Below are positions 31,528-35,667 of a stretch of 35,667 bases of DNA, piece after piece. Numbering within the stretch: position 1 is the first letter of the stretch; each line of letters begins with the position of its first letter. The position numbers were made by a program, and so were the translations under genes. The notes beneath the pieces are model-generated. The model made no database searches, had not been told where the DNA came from, and saw only the letters and a program-made list of their open reading frames with translations. Origin of the DNA: Pyrinomonadaceae bacterium (lineage in GTDB: Bacteria > Acidobacteriota > Blastocatellia > Pyrinomonadales > Pyrinomonadaceae). The DNA lies in contig JAIBCA010000130.1 of the NCBI GenBank assembly GCA_019694345.1, forward strand, positions 1 to 35,667. The letters run 5' to 3'.

Positions 31528-32790
31528 ATGGAACTGCGAGTTTCAAAACTTTTCATCCTCTGCTGCCTGGCTGCCGTAGCCGTCGTTACGGCCGGCGGAC
31601 AGGTGACAGATGCGGCGAAGACTGCGAACTCGTTCAACTCGATCACTCGTGCCGAGGTCGAAATGCTGGTTGCCAATGCCGCGGAATCAAATCCGAAGAT
31701 CTTGGAAATGCTGGCCGAGGACCCCGAACTGAAACGGAAACAGATCGTTCAGATAAGGCAATTGCTGGCGTTGGCCAGTCAGGCACAAAAAGAAGGAATG
31801 TCGGCAGACCCGACCAACCGTCAGGAACTGGAGAACATTAGGGCCGAGATACTTGCCGTAAACTATGACAAGATGCTCAACAAGGGCAAGCCGGCGATGC
31901 CGGCGTTCGGCTATATTACGACCGCTCAGGTAGCAAAGTATTGGAGCGAGACGGGGCATGAAGCGGAATTTGCGAAATTTCTGGACGCGAAGATCAAGCT
32001 CCTCGGGGCTGAGATGCCTGACCGCAAAATAACTGCCGAGGAAAGAGAGCAGGCCCGCGACGTATTTGCCAAAACACAGGTCTATCTTGCCGAGTACGAA
32101 TCGAAGCTGAAGAGCGGGACAATTGCTAAAGTAGCGGCCGCCAACGCCGATCTGGTGGTCAAGATGCAGCAGGCACAATTTTTGTACCGGCTCTTGTCTG
32201 AAAAACTGACCGAGCGGACAAATGTGACCGATGCCGAGATCAAGGCATATTTTGCCGCTCACCCGGAGATCGACCCGAATCGAAAGCGTGCGGCGGCTCA
32301 GCGTATTTTAGAACGGGCAAAGGCCGGCGAGGATTTTGCGGCACTGGCGAATGAATTTTCCGAAGATCCGGGTAATATCGCCGAAAACGGAGCCAAGAGC
32401 GGCGGATCGTACAAAGACGTTCCCGTTGGGCGAATGCTTGCTTCATTTGAGTCAGCGGCACTCGCTCTGCAGGCCGGCCAGGTCGCCCCCGAACTCGTCG
32501 AGACCGAACATGGCTATCACGTGATCAAACTCGAACGAAAGCTCGGAAAGAAAAGGGCATCTGACGAGGCGACCTATGATGTTCGACATATCCTGATATC
32601 GACAAAGGTCGAGAATCCCGATGATCCAAGCGGTTCGAGCGTGCCTGCCGGAGAGTTTGTCAGGAGCAAACTCTCATCCGAAAAGGAAACGGCACTGATC
32701 GCAAAGTATGTTTTAGAGAACAATGTCCAGGTTCCGGACGATTTTACGGTTCCGGCACCGGCGGCCAAACCGCCGGTCAGGAACAGATGA
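31528..32790 (+). CDS. Parvulin/SurA-like peptidyl-prolyl isomerase inside the nuo operon
   Basis: A 420-aa exported foldase. A signal peptide (about residues 1-24) is followed by an alpha-helical SurA-N-like chaperone region (about 40-240), then a parvulin core (about 245-345; AGEDFAALANEFSEDPG, GHY-type end HGYHVIKLE), and a Pro-rich tail. The usual first strand of parvulin (xRHILI) is missing in front of the core, where HPEIDPNRKRAAAQRILERAKAG runs on directly; a matching YDVRHILIST appears after the core (about 350-359). This looks like a circular permutation or a truncated second domain. It should assist folding of exported or outer-membrane proteins. It lies between nuoK and nuoL. Confidence 0.85.
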   Translation: MELRVSKLFILCCLAAVAVVTAGGQVTDAAKTANSFNSITRAEVEMLVANAAESNPKILEMLAEDPELKRKQIVQIRQLLALASQAQKEGMSADPTNRQELENIRAEILAVNYDKMLNKGKPAMPAFGYITTAQVAKYWSETGHEAEFAKFLDAKIKLLGAEMPDRKITAEEREQARDVFAKTQVYLAEYESKLKSGTIAKVAAANADLVVKMQQAQFLYRLLSEKLTERTNVTDAEIKAYFAAHPEIDPNRKRAAAQRILERAKAGEDFAALANEFSEDPGNIAENGAKSGGSYKDVPVGRMLASFESAALALQAGQVAPELVETEHGYHVIKLERKLGKKRASDEATYDVRHILISTKVENPDDPSGSSVPAGEFVRSKLSSEKETALIAKYVLENNVQVPDDFTVPAPAAKPPVRNR

Positions 32791-32830
32791 TCTATGAGGA
32801 CAGCAACGCGGGACAGGCAACATTTGGTCT

Positions 32831-32845
32831 GATCTCGCCGAGATC
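32831..32845. repeat. 15-bp palindrome in the foldase-nuoL gap
   Basis: GATCTCG-C-CGAGATC, a perfect 7+1+7 palindrome, flanked by two GGTCTG copies. It could be a regulator-binding site upstream of nuoL. The rest of the 117-nt gap shows no gene. Confidence 0.45.
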
Positions 32846-32907
32846 GTGGGTCTGGCTGACAACTACGATGGTTAGAATTGCTAAACGCGGTCGGCTGTTT
32901 ATTTCAA

Positions 32908-35139
32908 ATGATTGAAAATAATCTTTTAAGTCTCATAATTTTTGCCCCGCTGGCCGGTGCCGTGATCAATTGGCTGATCGGCGGCCGGCTCAAGAACGAA
33001 TTGTTCAGCGGAGCGGTGGCTTGCGGGACGATCGTCATCTCGTGCGCGGTGGCATTCTACATCGCATTTGTTGCAGAAGGCGGTGCCTTGTTTATCGACA
33101 AACCGGTTCTCGACCAGATCTGGACGTGGATACAGGTCGGCAATTTCCGAGCGGATTTCGGGCTCGGGATGGATCGCCTGTCGGGTATCTACGCGTGCTT
33201 TATCACCTTCGTCGGGCTGCTGATCCACATCTTTGCGACCGGTTATATGAAGGGTGATCCGGGCTTTTACAGATTTTTTGCTTACCTGAACCTCTTCATG
33301 TTCTCGATGCTGACGCTCGTTTTGGCGGATAATTTTCTGCTGATGTTCGTCGGATGGGAAGGCGTCGGCCTCTGCTCGTACTTGCTGATCGGTTATTACA
33401 TCAAAAAGGACGAGGCTCGAAAGGCCGCCAAGAAGGCCTTTGTAATGAACCGCATCGGCGACTGGGGCGTGCTGATGGGAATTTTTCTCGTTTTCACGCT
33501 GACCGGATCGATCTCGTTCTACGACAAGGTCGTTGACGGCCAGCAGGTTCAGAGTGCATTTACATTCATTACCCAGAACATGGGCACCGATCCGTTTACC
33601 TGGGGAGCGATATTTGCCGGTGGCCTGACGTCCGCGGCCGTGCTGCTATTTATCGGGGCGACCGGTAAGTCGGCCCAGATACCGCTGCTCACGTGGCTGC
33701 CGGACGCGATGGCCGGCCCGACACCGGTTTCGGCTCTTATCCACGCGGCGACGATGGTCACGGCCGGTGTTTACCTTGTCGTTCGTGCCAATTCGATCTA
33801 TCAATTTGCGCCGACCGCGATGTGGATCGTGGCAGTGATCGGTGCGGCGACAGCGATCTTTGCGGCGTCGATCGCGATCGCCCAAAACGACATTAAAAAG
33901 GTCCTGGCGTATTCGACCGTCTCGCAACTCGGGTTCATGTTCCTGGCGGCGGGTGTCGGAGCGTTTGTCGTGGCGATCTTTCACGTGATGACACATGCCT
34001 TTTTCAAGGCATTGCTGTTCCTCGGTTCGGGCTCGGTCATTCACGGCATGCATCACGAACAGGACATGCGCAAGATGGGCAATCTCAAGAAATATATGCC
34101 CATCACGTTCATCACGATGGCGATGGGCTGGTTGGCGATCTGCGGCATTCCGATCTGGGCAGGGTTCTTTTCAAAGGATGAGATCCTGTATAAGACCTTT
34201 GCCGCCGACAACTATTTTCCGGGCGGGCCGTTCCCGGGCAACGAGGTTTTGTGGGTAGTGGCGACCCTGACGGCAGTTTTGACCGCAGTTTATATGACGC
34301 GGATGATGGTCATGACGTTCTGGGGAACCGAGCGTTTTCATGATGCACTGCCCGGTGAAGAGCACGGACACGATCATGGCCATGACGATCATGCAGGAGC
34401 CCATGCCGCGGATGATGACGACGAACACCACGCCTTGCCGGCGGACTTTAAACCGCACGAATCGCCGTGGTCGATGACGGTTCCGCTCATTGCCCTCGCG
34501 ATCCTATCAACGATAGGCGGCCTTGTCGGCATACCGTACGCGATGAGTTCGCTGGCCGGAGCCGGGGACGTCAACGTATTCGAGCATACGCTCGAACCCG
34601 TGATCGCGAAGGCCGGAAAGGGCGGCCACGAACTGCACGCGACACCGGCCTCGGCTGCCAAGCCGGCTGATGAACACGCAAAGCCCGAGACGGCGAAGAC
34701 CGGATCGGCCGGTTCCGAATCGCCGGCGGCTGATCACGAGGCGCACTCGCCCGAGGTGATCGCAAAGGAACGCTGGCTGGCTCTTTTGTCCACCGTTCTG
34801 GCATTTGTCGGCATCGGTATCGGTTTTGCACTTTTCAAGGGCAACCCGCTGCGCGTGATGCCCAAGATACTCGAGCAGAAATGGCGTCTCGACGAACTTT
34901 ACAACGGTTACATCGTCGATCCGCTCACCGATCTTTCCCGGAACGGCCTGTGGAAGGGGTTTGATGTCGGATTCATCGACGGCATCGTCAACGGCATCGG
35001 CCACTTTGTAATGGAGTTCGGCGGTGTGGTGCGACAATTACAGGTGGGTTTTGTTCGAAGCTACGCGGCTATCATTTTGTTTGGAGCGATGGTCGTGCTC
35101 GGGTACTTTATTTATTACGGTTTGAAACTTGTGAGTTAG
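32908..35139 (+). CDS. nuoL: NADH-quinone oxidoreductase subunit L with His-rich insertion
   Basis: A 743-aa antiporter-like proton-pumping subunit, clearly longer than the roughly 610 aa of E. coli. The core is complete: FVGWEGVGLCSYLLIG, the GATGKSAQIPLLTWLPDAMAGPTPVSALIHAATM region (pump Lys and His), and the lateral helix at the C-terminus. Extra length comes from a His/Asp-rich segment (residues about 486-508, 8 His) and an Ala/Pro/His-rich linker (about 575-622). The ATG at 32908 is used; an upstream in-frame TTG (32878) is unlikely. Confidence 0.96.
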   Translation: MIENNLLSLIIFAPLAGAVINWLIGGRLKNELFSGAVACGTIVISCAVAFYIAFVAEGGALFIDKPVLDQIWTWIQVGNFRADFGLGMDRLSGIYACFITFVGLLIHIFATGYMKGDPGFYRFFAYLNLFMFSMLTLVLADNFLLMFVGWEGVGLCSYLLIGYYIKKDEARKAAKKAFVMNRIGDWGVLMGIFLVFTLTGSISFYDKVVDGQQVQSAFTFITQNMGTDPFTWGAIFAGGLTSAAVLLFIGATGKSAQIPLLTWLPDAMAGPTPVSALIHAATMVTAGVYLVVRANSIYQFAPTAMWIVAVIGAATAIFAASIAIAQNDIKKVLAYSTVSQLGFMFLAAGVGAFVVAIFHVMTHAFFKALLFLGSGSVIHGMHHEQDMRKMGNLKKYMPITFITMAMGWLAICGIPIWAGFFSKDEILYKTFAADNYFPGGPFPGNEVLWVVATLTAVLTAVYMTRMMVMTFWGTERFHDALPGEEHGHDHGHDDHAGAHAADDDDEHHALPADFKPHESPWSMTVPLIALAILSTIGGLVGIPYAMSSLAGAGDVNVFEHTLEPVIAKAGKGGHELHATPASAAKPADEHAKPETAKTGSAGSESPAADHEAHSPEVIAKERWLALLSTVLAFVGIGIGFALFKGNPLRVMPKILEQKWRLDELYNGYIVDPLTDLSRNGLWKGFDVGFIDGIVNGIGHFVMEFGGVVRQLQVGFVRSYAAIILFGAMVVLGYFIYYGLKLVS

Positions 35140-35141
35140 TG

Positions 35142-35211
35142 GTTCGTTGATCACCGTTCGTTGCGGCCGTGGATGCCGCCGACGAACAACGGACGACCAA
35201 CGACGAACAAA
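35142..35211. repeat. Imperfect inverted repeat in the nuoL-nuoM gap
   Basis: The left side carries GTTCGTTG and CCGTTCGTTG; the right side carries CGAACAACGG and CCAACGACGAAC. They pair imperfectly around a GCCG-rich centre. No gene is seen in the 76-nt gap. It resembles the repetitive hairpin between nuoC and nuoD in style, not in sequence. Confidence 0.4.
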
Positions 35212-35215
35212 TTAA

Positions 35216-35667
35216 ATGGATCTCATTAATCAAAATCTCTTGACGATATTGATCCTGTTGCCGGTCATCGGCGCAGTGCTGACGCTTGCTCATCAGATGT
35301 TCTGGAAGCAGGAAAGTCAGCTCAAGTGGGTCACGCTCGGGTTTACGGTTCTCAACTTTCTGGTCTCGCTTGCACTTTTTTCCAAGTCGGCAGCAGCCGG
35401 AGCGAGCGGCTTTTTCTTCGAGCAGAACGTCCCTTGGATCAAGGCGATAAATACCAACTATCACGTCGGCGTCGACGGGCTCAGCTTTTGGCTTGTGATA
35501 CTAACGACGTTCATAATGCCGATAGCGGTCATCTCGACCTGGCACGCGGTCGAAAAGCGGGCGACGGCTTTCTATGTTTTCCTGCTGCTGCTTGAGAGCG
35601 CGATGATCGGCGTATTTGTGTCGCTCGATCTGCTGGTATTTTATCTGTTCTTCGAAGCGTCGCTGGT
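35216..35667 (+). CDS. nuoM: NADH-quinone oxidoreductase subunit M (partial, cut by window end)
   Basis: The first 150 codons of the antiporter-like subunit M; the frame stays open to the end of the window. Several TM helices and the GVDGLSFWLVILTTF segment typical of NuoM are seen. The ATG at 35216 is preceded by an A-rich stretch. nuoN is expected next, outside the window. Confidence 0.95.
   Translation, partial: MDLINQNLLTILILLPVIGAVLTLAHQMFWKQESQLKWVTLGFTVLNFLVSLALFSKSAAAGASGFFFEQNVPWIKAINTNYHVGVDGLSFWLVILTTFIMPIAVISTWHAVEKRATAFYVFLLLLESAMIGVFVSLDLLVFYLFFEASL

Noticed and set aside
1..35667. Mobile elements, prophage, CRISPR arrays, restriction or toxin-antitoxin modules
   Set aside because: No transposase, integrase, repeat-spacer array or nuclease/methylase pair was recognised on either strand.

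Overview
The window looks like one contig from a mesophilic Gram-negative bacterium of moderately high GC. The best guess is Acidobacteriota, class Blastocatellia or a relative. This is inferred from gene content (S46 dipeptidyl-peptidase, S55-domain protein, SurA-like foldase, ThiS/ThiG next to MoaD/MoaE, a nuo operon with foreign genes inserted) and not from a marker-gene comparison. No phage, transposon, CRISPR array or toxin-antitoxin module was recognised. Coding density is high and no gene-free stretch exceeds 300 bases.

Layout. (1) 57-5620: a membrane-anchored kinase-like protein with degraded catalytic motifs, then convergent genes for a secreted S46 dipeptidyl-peptidase and an M23 (LytM) murein peptidase, each with its own intrinsic terminator. 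(2) 5898-8590, minus strand: an operon of an ECF sigma factor, a 58-aa unknown protein, an anti-sigma factor with two zinc-finger domains, a zinc-binding multi-TM protein and a small membrane protein. A GGAAC-N17-CGTA promoter precedes it. (3) 8697-9065: a tRNA-Val/tRNA-Asp operon with a near-consensus promoter and a strong terminator. (4) 9218-17323: single metabolic and repair genes: cobalamin-binding radical SAM protein, short-chain dehydrogenase, SbcD-like nuclease, Lon-N-domain protein, an alpha/beta hydrolase lacking its nucleophile, S55-domain secreted protein and a MESH1-like HD hydrolase. (5) 17324-20168, minus strand: hypothetical protein, ThiS, ThiG, MoaD, MoaE (sulfur-carrier chemistry for thiamine and molybdopterin).

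(6) 20322-35667, plus strand: the respiratory complex I operon, nuoA-B-x-C-D-E-F-x-G-H-J-K-x-L-M. It starts from a TTGACA-N17-TACGAT promoter and runs off the window inside nuoM. Two things set it apart. nuoI is not at its usual place between nuoH and nuoJ. Three genes for exported non-complex-I proteins are inserted: a 151-aa basic secreted protein overlapping the nuoB stop, an LCAT-type lipase overlapping the nuoF stop, and a parvulin-type foldase between nuoK and nuoL. NuoL also carries a His/Asp-rich insertion.

No complete new defence or mobile system was found. The best candidates for undescribed biology are the export genes built into the complex I operon, the five-gene ECF sigma operon with its 58-aa protein and tandem anti-sigma domains, the rearranged parvulin domain, and two enzyme-fold proteins that have lost catalytic residues (kinase and hydrolase). 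All functional statements are motif recognition by eye; no database search was run.
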